A stretch of 64,000 bases of DNA from CAVTWD01 sp963738325 (GTDB lineage Bacteria > Actinomycetota > Acidimicrobiia > Acidimicrobiales > Ilumatobacteraceae), in NCBI GenBank assembly GCA_963738325.1, contig CAVTWD010000017.1, positions 124,001 to 188,000 of the forward strand, in the 5' to 3' direction. Of this stretch, positions 20,515-28,481 are shown one piece after another. The first letter of the stretch is position 1. Each line of letters begins with the position of its first letter. Under the pieces are notes generated by a model. That model did no database searches and was not told the origin of the DNA. It was given only the letters and a program-made list of their open reading frames with translations. A program made the translations under genes and the position numbers.

Positions 20515-20786
20515 GAGAGCGCCGGCGCGCCGGGAACGACCCGCGCGGTCAGCGAAAAGGGGCGCGAACGAGCCCCAGAACCCTCACGATGTGGTTGAGG
20601 GTGACCACCAAGAGACCTGATGGCGCCGTCGCGCTGCGTCCCGAGAGCCCGGCAGCTTCGGCCGCGAGCGCCGCAGGGCGCGAAATCTCATCCGTTCGAG
20701 GGTTTCACCCTGTCGACATCGGGGTAGGACAGGCCTGGAGCCCACGAACCGGGGCGCACCGTCGGCCCGGCGCTCCTCGGTTGGAG
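20515..20786. other. Intergenic region with hairpins, no gene
   Basis: About 270 bp between the ubiB-like start and the terminator at 20787. No open frame here is convincing. It contains CCCTCA/TGAGGG near 20580-20600 and other short inverted repeats. It must contain the promoter of the ubiB-gnd-zwf-pgi operon on the minus strand. A plus-strand small RNA ending at the terminator is possible but unproven. Confidence 0.35.
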
Positions 20787-20818
20787 ACCCCCGGCCGTCC
20801 GCCCCATTTGCCGGGGGT
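20787..20818 (+). terminator. Intrinsic terminator candidate
   Basis: A perfect 9-bp inverted repeat, ACCCCCGGC (20787-20795) and GCCGGGGGT (20810-20818), encloses a 14-nt loop and is followed by TT. It stands just before the left repeat of the relic island and is not downstream of any recognised plus-strand gene. Confidence 0.5.
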
Positions 20819-20826
20819 TTCGCCGT

Positions 20827-20875
20827 GGGGTGGGCCAGGTAGGGATCGAACCTACGACCGAGGGACTATGAGTCC
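20827..20875 (-). repeat. Island boundary repeat (tRNA-Met 3'-half copy)
   Basis: A 49-bp segment identical, except for one base, to the anticodon-loop-to-acceptor part of the tRNA-Met at 22997-23069. No D-arm or 5' acceptor strand (CTGGCCC on the plus strand) can be found beyond it, so it is not a functional tRNA. It is interpreted as the distal att site of the island. Confidence 0.8.
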
Positions 20876-21078
20876 GTCACCGACGGTCCGGCCTTGCCCG
20901 TCTCGACGGCATTCGTGCAGGTAGAGCCCCGGACCGCCCTACGCCTGGAACCGTTTCGAACCGGCCGGCCCACCCACGGGCGCACGTTGCGTTTACCACG
21001 GCGTTACCCTGACGCCGCGTCGACCGCCCGCTACAGTGGTGATCGCTGACCTCACAACGCGGCATGGTTATGGCTGCG

Positions 21079-21114
21079 GAGGGCTCAACCTGCAGGGGTC
21101 AGCGCTGAGCCCTC
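21079..21114 (+). terminator. Intrinsic terminator
   Basis: A perfect 9-bp stem, GAGGGCTCA (21079-21087) and TGAGCCCTC (21106-21114), with an 18-nt loop and followed by TCTTTCTC. It lies in front of the small gene at 21153 and may end a transcript entering from the left, or act as an attenuator for that gene. Confidence 0.6.
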
Positions 21115-21152
21115 CTCTTTCTCGTCAACCCTCCCCGGAAGGAGCAGCAGCT

Positions 21153-21353
21153 ATGTCGACTGACAGTCCCCGCGAGGCGCGTGTCCGCCGCCTCGCCGCT
21201 GCCCGCCAAGAACTCCGGCTCGAGAAGGGCCGCGCCCGCGACGAGAATCACGTCCTCTCCGGCACCCCCGGCGACCGTCACGCCGACAGCGCTCGGACGG
21301 GTTACGGGTACGACCTCGACGACGTCGAGGACTACCTAGCCCGACTCAGCTGA
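21153..21353 (+). CDS. Small charged hypothetical protein
   Basis: A 66-residue protein beginning MSTDSPREARVRRLAAARQE, with AAGGAG 9 nt before the ATG. The N-terminal half is a highly charged helix of possible coiled-coil type; the C-terminal part (GYGYDLDDVEDYLARLS) is acidic. No family is recognised and no signal peptide or membrane segment is present. It is island cargo. Confidence 0.55.
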   Translation: MSTDSPREARVRRLAAARQELRLEKGRARDENHVLSGTPGDRHADSARTGYGYDLDDVEDYLARLS

Positions 21354-21410
21354 CAACCCCGCACGGTTGCAGGAGAGTCCCGGTGCGGGCTACGGCGTCT
21401 GCCGAGGCCC

Positions 21411-21647
21411 TCACGCCGCCCGTCGGGCGCGCTTCGCCGCCCGTTCCGGCCGGGTCGTCCCGCTCCACACGCCGTGCATGGACACATCCCGGGCGGCGAA
21501 CTCGGCGCACGGCTCCCGCGCCGGGCACCCACTCCGTCGGCAGCGGTCGCCTCGCTGGCGCCGCGCGAAGCAGGAGTGCCCGAGTGCCAGCTTGCCAAGA
21601 GCTGTCCGGTCGAGCGATCGAGCACACCGTGCTCCCAGTACGCGTAC
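21411..21647 (-). pseudogene. WhiB-like fragment, probably frameshifted
   Basis: In this frame the C-terminal part reads CPAREPCAEFAARDVSMHGV then WSGTTRPERAAKR and stops at 21411. This matches the end of WhiB-like Fe-S regulators: the C-P-x4-C pair, then the GVWxG turn and ERxxxxR. Upstream cysteines occur (HSC, DRC), but the second and third are four residues apart instead of two, and no start codon is available in frame after the TGA at 21650-21648. A neighbouring frame (from an ATG at 21754) reads SHAGRNFWEVRASTGATAFY and looks protein-like, so the true N-terminus is probably joined by an indel near 21560-21640. Role, if functional: DNA-binding redox-sensing regulator. Confidence 0.5.
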
Positions 21648-22541
21648 TCAGCGTCCACGGGGGCCCAGCCGGCCTCCGTGAAGGCCCCGTCGTAGAACGC
21701 GGTCGCACCCGTCGAGGCACGAACCTCCCAGAAGTTCCGACCGGCGTGCGACAAGGAGGCACGTGGTGGACACGGTCAGGGCTGCGAGCGTGCCGACGCC
21801 CCACCCGGCGAGAACGTCAGTTGGCCAGTGCACGCCGAGCACCAGGCGGCTGAACCCGACGAGCGCGGGCACGGCGAACCCGAGGGCGACCGTGCCGATC
21901 CGAAGCATGGGCCGACGCAACACGACGACCGCTACGACGATGGCGATCGTCAGGAGCACGGCGGTGCTGTCCGCGGCATGACCTGACGGGAACGACGGTT
22001 CGGTCTCGGTGACCAGCCGCAACGCCACGGGTGGCCGAGGACGGTTCACGATCTGCTTGCCTGCCGCGGCGACCACACCGGCGACGGCCAGCGCACCCAG
22101 GGGAGCGAGGGCGACCACGAGGCGCGCTCCCCGCCACCACAGCAGGGCGGCGGCGACGGTTGCGACGACACCGAGTACCCCGACCGAGCCGACGGCCGTC
22201 GCGAGCTTGGCGGCCTCAACGATCAAGGTCGGCCGGTGGGTGGCGAACCAGCTCAGGTGGGAGGGATCGGAGCGGAAGAGACCGTCGTGGCTGATGACGT
22301 CCTGAGAAACGCCGATGAGCCCAACACCGGCAACCGCAGCAACCATGGCAGCCCCGGTGAGCGCGAGCCACCCCCGCAGCGAGATGCCAGTCTGATGCGC
22401 CCAGACAAGCAGCCGTCGCGCCCACGTCGTGCACTGATGCCGGAGTTGCCTCCCGACGGCGTGGAGGCGTGACGGTAACGGGGATGACCGGGCTGAACGG
22501 GGCACCCGGCCAAGGGTCGCCCCGTCACACCCACCTCCCAA
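21648..22541 (-). CDS. PAP2-family membrane phosphatase
   Basis: A phosphatidic acid phosphatase type 2 family protein. The three active-site motifs are intact: KQIVNRPRPP (KxxxxxxRP), PSFPSGHAAD (PSGH) and SRLVLGVHWPTDVLAGW (SRxxxxxHxxxD). Several hydrophobic segments alternate through the chain (for example WLALTGAAMVAAVAGVGLIG and VLLTIAIVVAVVVLRR), fitting a six-helix membrane enzyme acting on lipid phosphates such as undecaprenyl pyrophosphate. The C-terminal ~28 residues after LLVARRSE are atypical and overlap a more protein-like frame (ATG at 21754), so the true end may be near 21740. It is the main intact cargo of the relic island. Confidence 0.85.
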   Translation of the reverse strand: MGGGCDGATLGRVPRSARSSPLPSRLHAVGRQLRHQCTTWARRLLVWAHQTGISLRGWLALTGAAMVAAVAGVGLIGVSQDVISHDGLFRSDPSHLSWFATHRPTLIVEAAKLATAVGSVGVLGVVATVAAALLWWRGARLVVALAPLGALAVAGVVAAAGKQIVNRPRPPVALRLVTETEPSFPSGHAADSTAVLLTIAIVVAVVVLRRPMLRIGTVALGFAVPALVGFSRLVLGVHWPTDVLAGWGVGTLAALTVSTTCLLVARRSELLGGSCLDGCDRVLRRGLHGGRLGPRGR

Positions 22542-22734
22542 TGGGTCGAACGACCCTGAAGCAGTACCGGGACAGCCCGGTCATCCCCGGACGCCTCCTC
22601 CGGTCGGCGGCGGGTCACTCGCCCAAGACCACCACCAGCAAGGACATGCCCACAGGGAGAAAGCGCTCGGTTACCCGCTCGTTCCCTGATCCGATGAGGC
22701 GACAGGTCGTCGGCCGACAAGCCTGGCCAGCAGC

Positions 22735-22920
22735 CTCGGCTCCGCTGGGCCGACGTGAACCTCGACGCCGGCACCCTCACGGTGCGCCACACCTTTCACC
22801 GAAAGTCGTGAGCTCCCGTCTCGGCCACGCCTCCGTCTCATTCACCCTCGACTCCTACGGGCATCTGCTCCCCAGGACGCCGAGGCGACCCGGGCTGTCG
22901 CCGCTCTGGTGGACGGCTGA
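22735..22920 (+). pseudogene. Tyrosine integrase remnant
   Basis: Two short segments of a tyrosine recombinase survive. One reads LRWADVNLDAGTLTVRHTFH, then a stop after RKS. The next reads SRLGHASVSFTLDSYGHLLP, then in the next frame QDAEATRAVAALVDG and TGA at 22918-22920. The C-terminal His and Tyr boxes are present but the central part with the HxxR box is deleted and the frame is broken. Its 3' end lies 73 bp from the 3' end of tRNA-Met, the expected place for the integrase of the relic island. Confidence 0.75.
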
Positions 22921-22992
22921 CAGGTCGGTTACCCAACGGCTACCACGCGCCCGCTCGACCAGCGCGGCGACGAGCCAACGTTCCTAGTGAAC

Positions 22993-23041
22993 GGGGTGGG
23001 CCAGGTAGGGATCGAACCTACGACCGAGGGATTATGAGTCC
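22993..23041 (-). repeat. Island boundary repeat inside tRNA-Met
   Basis: The tRNA-side copy of the 49-bp repeat, spanning the 3' half of tRNA-Met plus four bases beyond the discriminator. It matches 20827-20875 at 48 of 49 positions. Confidence 0.8.
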
Positions 23042-23069
23042 CCTGCTCTGACCACTGAGCTACTGGCCC
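22997..23069 (-). tRNA. tRNA-Met (anticodon CAU)
   Basis: Cloverleaf on the minus strand: acceptor GGGCCAG with CTGGCCC, D-arm GCTC/GAGC, anticodon stem GGGGA/TCCCT around CTCATAA (anticodon CAT), T-arm GTAGG-TTCGATC-CCTAC, discriminator A; CCA is not encoded. The first acceptor pair is G-C, so elongator Met is more likely than initiator. A CAU tRNA modified to read AUA (Ile) cannot be excluded. Confidence 0.93.
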
Positions 23070-23210
23070 GGCCACGGCATCGTAGGCAGGGCCCATCAGC
23101 CACGGATCGGAGCGGCGCGGCTGCGCCGCGCGCGAGGATCGCACGGTTGGGGTTGCCTTCCGTGTCAGACTGCACGGAGTACCGGGGCTCACGGGGAAAG
23201 CGGGGACGGG

Positions 23211-26138
23211 ATGCGTCGCGACCGGCACGGGCGGTGGCTGGTTCGTCTCACGAGGGTGGCCGGCGCGTTCGGCGTGGCGGCCGCGTCCGCCGTCGTCATC
23301 GCGTCGCCCGCGTCGGCGCAGACGGCGCAGTTGGGTCTCAGCAAGTCGGTCTCGCTCCCGCCGCCGGCCACGGTGGCGCCGAACCAGGCCTTCACCTACT
23401 TCCTCAGCTACTCGTGCTCGTCGCTGAGCGCGCCGTGCGCCGGCGGCGTGATCACCGACGTGCTCCCGCCGCAGCTGTCGGGAGCCGCCGCCGACGTGGT
23501 GCTGAGCGGCAACTTCCAGACCGCGAGCTATAACCCGGCCAACCGCACCGCCACCTTCGTCCTGTTCACCCCGCTCGACCCGGGCACCACGGCACAAGTG
23601 TCGATCTCGGCCAAGTTCCCGCCCGGCACTCCGCCGGGCACGACGGCCGTCAACACGGGCAGGATCACCGCCTCGAATGCGAACCCCGTCACGTCGAACC
23701 CCGTCACCGTCACCGCGAAGGCGGCCTCGACGTGGACGGTGTCGAAGGGCGCCGGCACGTCGGCGGCGCCACAGCTCGACACGCCCTACACGTATCGAGT
23801 GGCCTTCACGCTCGCCGCGGGGGGCACCCAGGACATCGCCAACCTCCGCTTCGTGGACACGCTGCCCGCCGGCGCGCAGTTCGTGTCGGCCACGGGCGGG
23901 GGCACGTTCGACGCGGCCACGGGCACGGTGGCGTGGACGGTCGGCAACTTGTCGCCGCAACCGAACAGCGACGTGACCGTCACCCGCAACGTCACCGTCA
24001 TCTTCCCGTCGCCTCCCTTCTCGGCCGGCTCCGCCCCGATCAACAAGGTGGAAGCGTTCGGAGCGCCCGCCGGTGAGGTGGACCACCTCCTCGGCACGGC
24101 GACGTTCGGGGTCAACCTGAAGCGGTCAGGGGCCATCACGGGCATCCGGAAGCAGGACACGCGGCCCGACCTCGGCCCCGGCCAGTCGGACATCTACACG
24201 ATCACCGCCAGCAACCCCACCACCACCCCGCTCGCCAGTTTCACGGTCCTCGAGCGGCTCCCCGTCCAGCTGACCATGGTCCAAGGAGGCGGGGCCAACG
24301 TCACGGGGACGGGGACGCTGCCGTCAATCGCGTGGGCTCGCACCACCGGCGCTTTCACGCCGGTGCCAACCCTCAACCTCGGCGGCGGGAAGTGGGGCGC
24401 CACCGTGCCGGCCGCCACCGGGCAGATCTCCGTTGGCTACGGAACCCTCCCGGCGGCCGCCACGCGTGTCTTCCAGATCCGGGCCGGCATCCCGGCCAGC
24501 GGCCTCGACCGCAACGGCAACCCCATCCCTCCGAACTCGACGATCCACAACTGCGCCACGGCCGGTGCCACCGGGAGCACGTCGCGCACGTCGTGCACGG
24601 ATCAGACCGTCGTGTCGATCGCGGTCAACTTCAGCAAGGTGCGCACGTCCGAGCCGGTCACCTTGCCCGGGCTCGGCAGCACCTGGGAGATCGGCGTCGG
24701 CGTCGACGCCGCCTCGGCCACCAACTTGATCGACCCGGTCATCACCGACTGCCTGCCCCTCCACCTCGACCTCGTGGACCCCACGAACCCGTCGGCCTCG
24801 CAGAACGGCTCGCCACCGGCCAACTTCCCGCCTCCGGTCTTCACCCGCACGCCGAACGGGTGCGGCCAGGGACACGTGCTGCTGAAGTGGGACTGGGGAC
24901 CGACGAACGCCTTCACCCTCATGAAGGGTAAGTCCGGCACCATCACCCTCAACACCATCGTCGCGGAGGACGCTGCGCCCGCGTCGGTGGTCAACGTCGC
25001 CACCCTGGCCGCGGACGACCTTGCCGTCCCGCTCCAGCGCACCGCCGACCTCGCCATCACGTCGTCGTCGCTCCTGGTTGGCACCAAGGCGGTCAAGGGC
25101 GAGCTCGACAGCACGTTCTCGAGGTTCCCGAACGTGGGCAACACCACCGCCGGTGGTTCGGCCATCTACCAAGCGCTCATCACGAACATCAGCACGGTGC
25201 CGGTGCAACGGATCGTCGTGCTCGACACGCTCCCCATGCCGGGGGACATCGGCCTCGAGATCCCGACGCCGCGAGGCTCCCAGTGGGAGGCACTGTTCGC
25301 CGGCGGGGTCACCGCGCCGTCCGGCACCGTCGTCTACTACTCGACGACGCACAACCCGTGCCGTGTCGAGCTCGGCGTCTTCCCGCCCGGCTGCCAGCCG
25401 CCCAACTGGACGACAACTCCGCCGAGCCCGCTGAGCTCCGTCGGCGCCCTGAAGATCGACTTCGGTAACTTGACGCTCCTGCCCTCTCAGGCCGTGCGCT
25501 TCACGTTCAACATCACGGCGCCGACGAACGTGCCGAACGGGGCCATCGCGTGGAACTCCTTCGGCTACGTCGCCACCCGCGCCGACAACGGCTCACGGCT
25601 CGAGCCCGCTGAGCCCCAGAAGGTCGGCCTCCGCGTCACCAACAACGTGCCGCCACCGCAACCGCCACCCGGCATCGCCCTCCTCAAGTTCGTGAACGGC
25701 GTCCACACACCCGTACCGCCGGGCATCGTCATCCCCGCTGGCGACGCGGTCGTGTTCACCTACAAGGTGACCAACACCAGCGAGCTGACGCTCGTCGACA
25801 TCCAGCTGATCGACAACCGGATCGGCCAGATCACCTGCCCGAAGACGGTCCTCGTGCCGGGCGAGTCGATGGTGTGCACCTCGTCGGAGCAGATCGCGGT
25901 GACCGGCGCTTACCACAACACCGCCACCGTCTCGGGCCAACCGGTCGACAGTGGCGGTCATCCGACCGGCGGGCGGGTCACGGCCAGCGACACGGGCAAC
26001 TACACGAACTCGCTCCCAGTCACCGGCTCGAGCACCACGCGTGTGCTCGAGCTGGCCGGGCTGCTGCTGGCGGCCGGCACGCTACTGATCACCTTGACGC
26101 AGCTGGGCCGGGGCCGCGGCCGCCAGGAGGCGGCATGA
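23211..26138 (+). CDS. Secreted DUF11-repeat protein with LPxTG anchor
   Basis: A 975-residue surface protein. The signal peptide has a basic start (MRRDRHGRWLVRLTR), a hydrophobic core and a cleavage site after SPASAQ (about residue 36-37). The body is built of DUF11/conserved-repeat beta-sandwich domains: repeated phrases such as FTYFLSYSC, ITDVLPPQLSG, ANLRFVDTLPAGAQFVS, TSSLLVGTKAVKGEL and FTYKVTNTSELTLVDIQLID mark at least four units. The C-terminus has LPVTG (935-939), a hydrophobic helix and a basic tail (RGRGRQ), a sortase signal. It should be covalently attached to peptidoglycan as an adhesin or S-layer-like component. No sortase gene is in the window. It is a lone gene between tRNA-Met and tRNA-Asn. 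Confidence 0.9.
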   Translation: MRRDRHGRWLVRLTRVAGAFGVAAASAVVIASPASAQTAQLGLSKSVSLPPPATVAPNQAFTYFLSYSCSSLSAPCAGGVITDVLPPQLSGAAADVVLSGNFQTASYNPANRTATFVLFTPLDPGTTAQVSISAKFPPGTPPGTTAVNTGRITASNANPVTSNPVTVTAKAASTWTVSKGAGTSAAPQLDTPYTYRVAFTLAAGGTQDIANLRFVDTLPAGAQFVSATGGGTFDAATGTVAWTVGNLSPQPNSDVTVTRNVTVIFPSPPFSAGSAPINKVEAFGAPAGEVDHLLGTATFGVNLKRSGAITGIRKQDTRPDLGPGQSDIYTITASNPTTTPLASFTVLERLPVQLTMVQGGGANVTGTGTLPSIAWARTTGAFTPVPTLNLGGGKWGATVPAATGQISVGYGTLPAAATRVFQIRAGIPASGLDRNGNPIPPNSTIHNCATAGATGSTSRTSCTDQTVVSIAVNFSKVRTSEPVTLPGLGSTWEIGVGVDAASATNLIDPVITDCLPLHLDLVDPTNPSASQNGSPPANFPPPVFTRTPNGCGQGHVLLKWDWGPTNAFTLMKGKSGTITLNTIVAEDAAPASVVNVATLAADDLAVPLQRTADLAITSSSLLVGTKAVKGELDSTFSRFPNVGNTTAGGSAIYQALITNISTVPVQRIVVLDTLPMPGDIGLEIPTPRGSQWEALFAGGVTAPSGTVVYYSTTHNPCRVELGVFPPGCQPPNWTTTPPSPLSSVGALKIDFGNLTLLPSQAVRFTFNITAPTNVPNGAIAWNSFGYVATRADNGSRLEPAEPQKVGLRVTNNVPPPQPPPGIALLKFVNGVHTPVPPGIVIPAGDAVVFTYKVTNTSELTLVDIQLIDNRIGQITCPKTVLVPGESMVCTSSEQIAVTGAYHNTATVSGQPVDSGGHPTGGRVTASDTGNYTNSLPVTGSSTTRVLELAGLLLAAGTLLITLTQLGRGRGRQEAA

Positions 26139-26166
26139 CGGGCCTCACCGAGCGAGCTCGCCGGAG

Positions 26167-26240
26167 CTCCGGGGGAGGGGCTCGAACCCTCAAACCTTAC
26201 GGTTAACAGCCGTCTGCTCTGCCAATTGAGCTACCCCGGA
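26167..26240 (-). tRNA. tRNA-Asn (anticodon GUU)
   Basis: Cloverleaf on the minus strand: acceptor TCCGGGG with CCCCGGA, D-arm GCTC/GAGC, anticodon loop CTGTTAA (anticodon GTT) on an ACGG/CCGT stem, T-arm GAGGG-TTCGAGC-CCCTC, discriminator G. It lies directly at the 3' end of qcrB on the same strand, and the qcrB frame runs into it. Confidence 0.95.
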
Positions 26241-27618
26241 TGGAGAGGTCGAGGATACCAAGTCGGGCTCCGGATCTCGGCCGGAGGGCGGGCCCGCCGT
26301 CCCATCTCGGGCCTGCAGCTCCTTGCACAGCTTGAACGCGATGAACCCGGCGAGGGCGGGCACCACGAGCAGCGCGATGCGGAAGATCCAGATCACCACG
26401 TTCACCGACAGCCCGAAGATGGTCGACACCACGTCGCCGGAGGCGGCTCCGAAGAGGACGAGGTAGAAGGCGAGCCCCGCGACGCCGAGCCCGGTGCGGA
26501 TGGGGCGATCACGGGGCCGGTCGAGCACGTGGTGCTCGTTGCGGTCGCGGGTGACGCGTTCCTCGATGAACGGCACGAGGAAGAGCAGCGCGAAGACGAG
26601 CGTCGGGAGCAGCACGCCCGGGAAGAAGGGGTTGGGGAGGTCGTAGCCGAACAGGCGGATCTCCCACGGAGGCATCAGCCGCAGCCCCCCGTCGAGCCAA
26701 CCCATGTACCAGTCGGGTTGCGACGCGCTGCTGGCGTCGGCCACGCGGAACGGGCCGTAGATCCAGATCGGGTTGATCTGGGCCAGCCCGCCGAGCAGGA
26801 AGACCGTGGCGGCTGTGAGGAACAGCAGCGCCAAGGCCTTGGCCGCGTAGGTGGGCCACAGGCGCTCACCCACGACGTTGTCGTCGCGACGGCCGGGCCC
26901 TGCGTACTGGGTGTGCTTGTGGCGCACGAGGATGGCCATGTGCAGGACGATCAGCGCGGCGATGGCCGCCGGCACGACGAGGATGTGGAGCGCGTAGAAG
27001 CGCTCCAGCAGGTCGCGACCCGGGGAACTCTCCGCCGAAGAAGAGCGATGCCGCCCACGTCCCGACGATCGGGATCGACAACACGACCCCATAGGCGATG
27101 CGCAGTCCTGACCCGGACAGTTGGTCGTCGAGCAGCGAGTACCCGAAGAAGCCGTTGAACATCGCCAGGATCAGCATCGTGAGCCCGACGATCCAGTTGA
27201 TCTCGCGGGGGCGCCGGAACGCCCCGGTGAAGAAGACGCGACAGAGGTGGGCGAAGATCGTCGCCAGGAACACCAGCGCCGCCCAGTGGTGGGCCTGGCG
27301 CATCACGAGCCCGGCCCGCACGTCGAACGACAAGCGGATGGCCGACTCGTACGCGCTCGACATCGTGACGCCGTCGAGGGGGTGGTAACTGCCGTGGTAC
27401 ACGACCGGATCGGTGCTCGGGTGGAAGAAGAACGTGAGGAACACGCCCGTGAGGACCAGGATGATGAAGCAGTACAGGGCGATCTCGCCGAGCATGAACG
27501 ACCAGTGGTCGGGGAAGATCTTGTCCAACGCGGTGCGGACCGTCTTGGCCGTGCCGAGCCTGCGATCGACCCACCGGGCGAGTCGAGGCAACAGGCGAGG
27601 CCGCAGCGCCTGGTTCAC
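26190..27618 (-). CDS. qcrB: Cytochrome bc1 complex cytochrome b subunit (one frameshift)
   Basis: Membrane core of the menaquinol-cytochrome c reductase. The GTG start overlaps the stop of the Rieske gene (GTGA). Conserved stretches: KIFPDHWSFMLGEIALYCF, the first heme-ligand pair region RQAHHWAALVFL, FFTGAFRRPREINWIVG, LPGSGLR-like LSGSGLRIAYG, then ERFYALHILVVPAAIAALIV with the second His pair (ALH...VLH). An extra base near 27025, after FGGEFPG, moves the frame. The C-terminus is long (six more helices) as in actinobacterial QcrB. The frame has no stop before tRNA-Asn and ends inside it at 26190; the last ~17 codons read the tRNA, so the natural end is uncertain. Confidence 0.88.
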
Positions 27619-28481
27619 GCGCGGTCCCGATCCCAGAAGCCAGGGCCGACGGGCGCGCTGAAGTCGCCCTGCGCGATGAGGTAGCCGTCGGCGTCGGCCG
27701 CGATGGGCAGTTGGGGCAACGGCCGCGTCGCCGGCCCGAACACGGGATTGCACCCATTCGGCACGTCGAAGGTCGACTGGTGGCACGGGCAGAGGAGCAG
27801 TCCGGCCTGAGCCTGGTAGAGACCCACCGGGCATCCGAGATGGGTGCAGAGCTTGGAGTACGTCACGAGGTCGCCCACGGCGAAGGCCTCCCGGCCGGGC
27901 CGTGGTTGGTTCTCGCCGGGACGCAGATGGATCAACAGCGCGGGCGCGTCCGCGGCGTCGACGTAGCCCTCGGGGAAGACCGTGAGGATCCCGTCGACCC
28001 CGACCGCGTCGACCTTCACCGGCTGGCCCTGCTCGGTCACGAGGCGCAGCCCCTTCCTCCAGGGTGTGGTCTTCAGACCGGCGCCCGGCCGTGGCCCGAG
28101 CGACCGGATGGGGAAGATGGCGGCGAGGCTTAGCGCGGCGAGGGCGGCGCCGCCGAGCTTGGTGAGGAAACCTCGGCGGGCGATCTCCACCCCACCCTCC
28201 TCGAAGTCCTTGCGGAAGGCCTCGACGTCCTCCTCGCTCGAGGCGATCTGCCCGCGGGGCTCACTGAACGGGCCGTGCGGGAGGTAGCGCTTGGCCCACA
28301 CGACGATGCCCGCTCCGATCCCTCCGAGGGTGAAGAACAGAAGCGTGCCCTCAACTTGAGGTTGACCGCCGACGGCGTACACGACGAAGAGCCCGATCGA
28401 CGCGGCGAGGGACGCCGCGAAGCAACTGGCCACGATCTTCTCGGTGCGCGAGAGCGGCCGCCGCGTGGCCGGCTCAGCCAT
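27615..28481 (-). CDS. qcrA: Rieske iron-sulfur subunit of the bc1 complex
   Basis: A 288-residue Rieske protein transferring electrons from menaquinol to the cytochrome c subunit. Hydrophobic helices occur at about residues 16-36, 42-60 and 100-125; the last resembles a Tat signal (ARRGFLTKLGG), typical of actinobacterial QcrA. The 2Fe-2S ligands are in CTHLGCPV and CPCHQSTFD, followed by PATRPLPQLP. Its start overlaps the qcrC stop by 8 nt and its stop overlaps the qcrB start. Confidence 0.95.
   Translation of the reverse strand: MAEPATRRPLSRTEKIVASCFAASLAASIGLFVVYAVGGQPQVEGTLLFFTLGGIGAGIVVWAKRYLPHGPFSEPRGQIASSEEDVEAFRKDFEEGGVEIARRGFLTKLGGAALAALSLAAIFPIRSLGPRPGAGLKTTPWRKGLRLVTEQGQPVKVDAVGVDGILTVFPEGYVDAADAPALLIHLRPGENQPRPGREAFAVGDLVTYSKLCTHLGCPVGLYQAQAGLLLCPCHQSTFDVPNGCNPVFGPATRPLPQLPIAADADGYLIAQGDFSAPVGPGFWDRDRA

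Larger units (their letters stand above)
20827..23041. mobile_element. Relic 2.2-kb genomic island in tRNA-Met
   Basis: Direct repeats of 49 bp (20827-20875 and 22993-23041; one mismatch, C at 20866 against T at 23032) bound this segment, offset by 2,166 bp. The right repeat is the 3' half of a complete tRNA-Met, and the left repeat is a tRNA 3' half with no matching 5' half. A tyrosine-integrase remnant lies beside the intact tRNA. This is the structure left by integration into a tRNA gene followed by decay. Cargo still visible: a small protein, a WhiB-like fragment and a PAP2 phosphatase. Confidence 0.75.

Noticed and set aside
20831..20905. Possible second tRNA-Met
   Set aside because: Only the 3' half matches; no 5' acceptor strand or D-arm can be found, so it is an att-type remnant.
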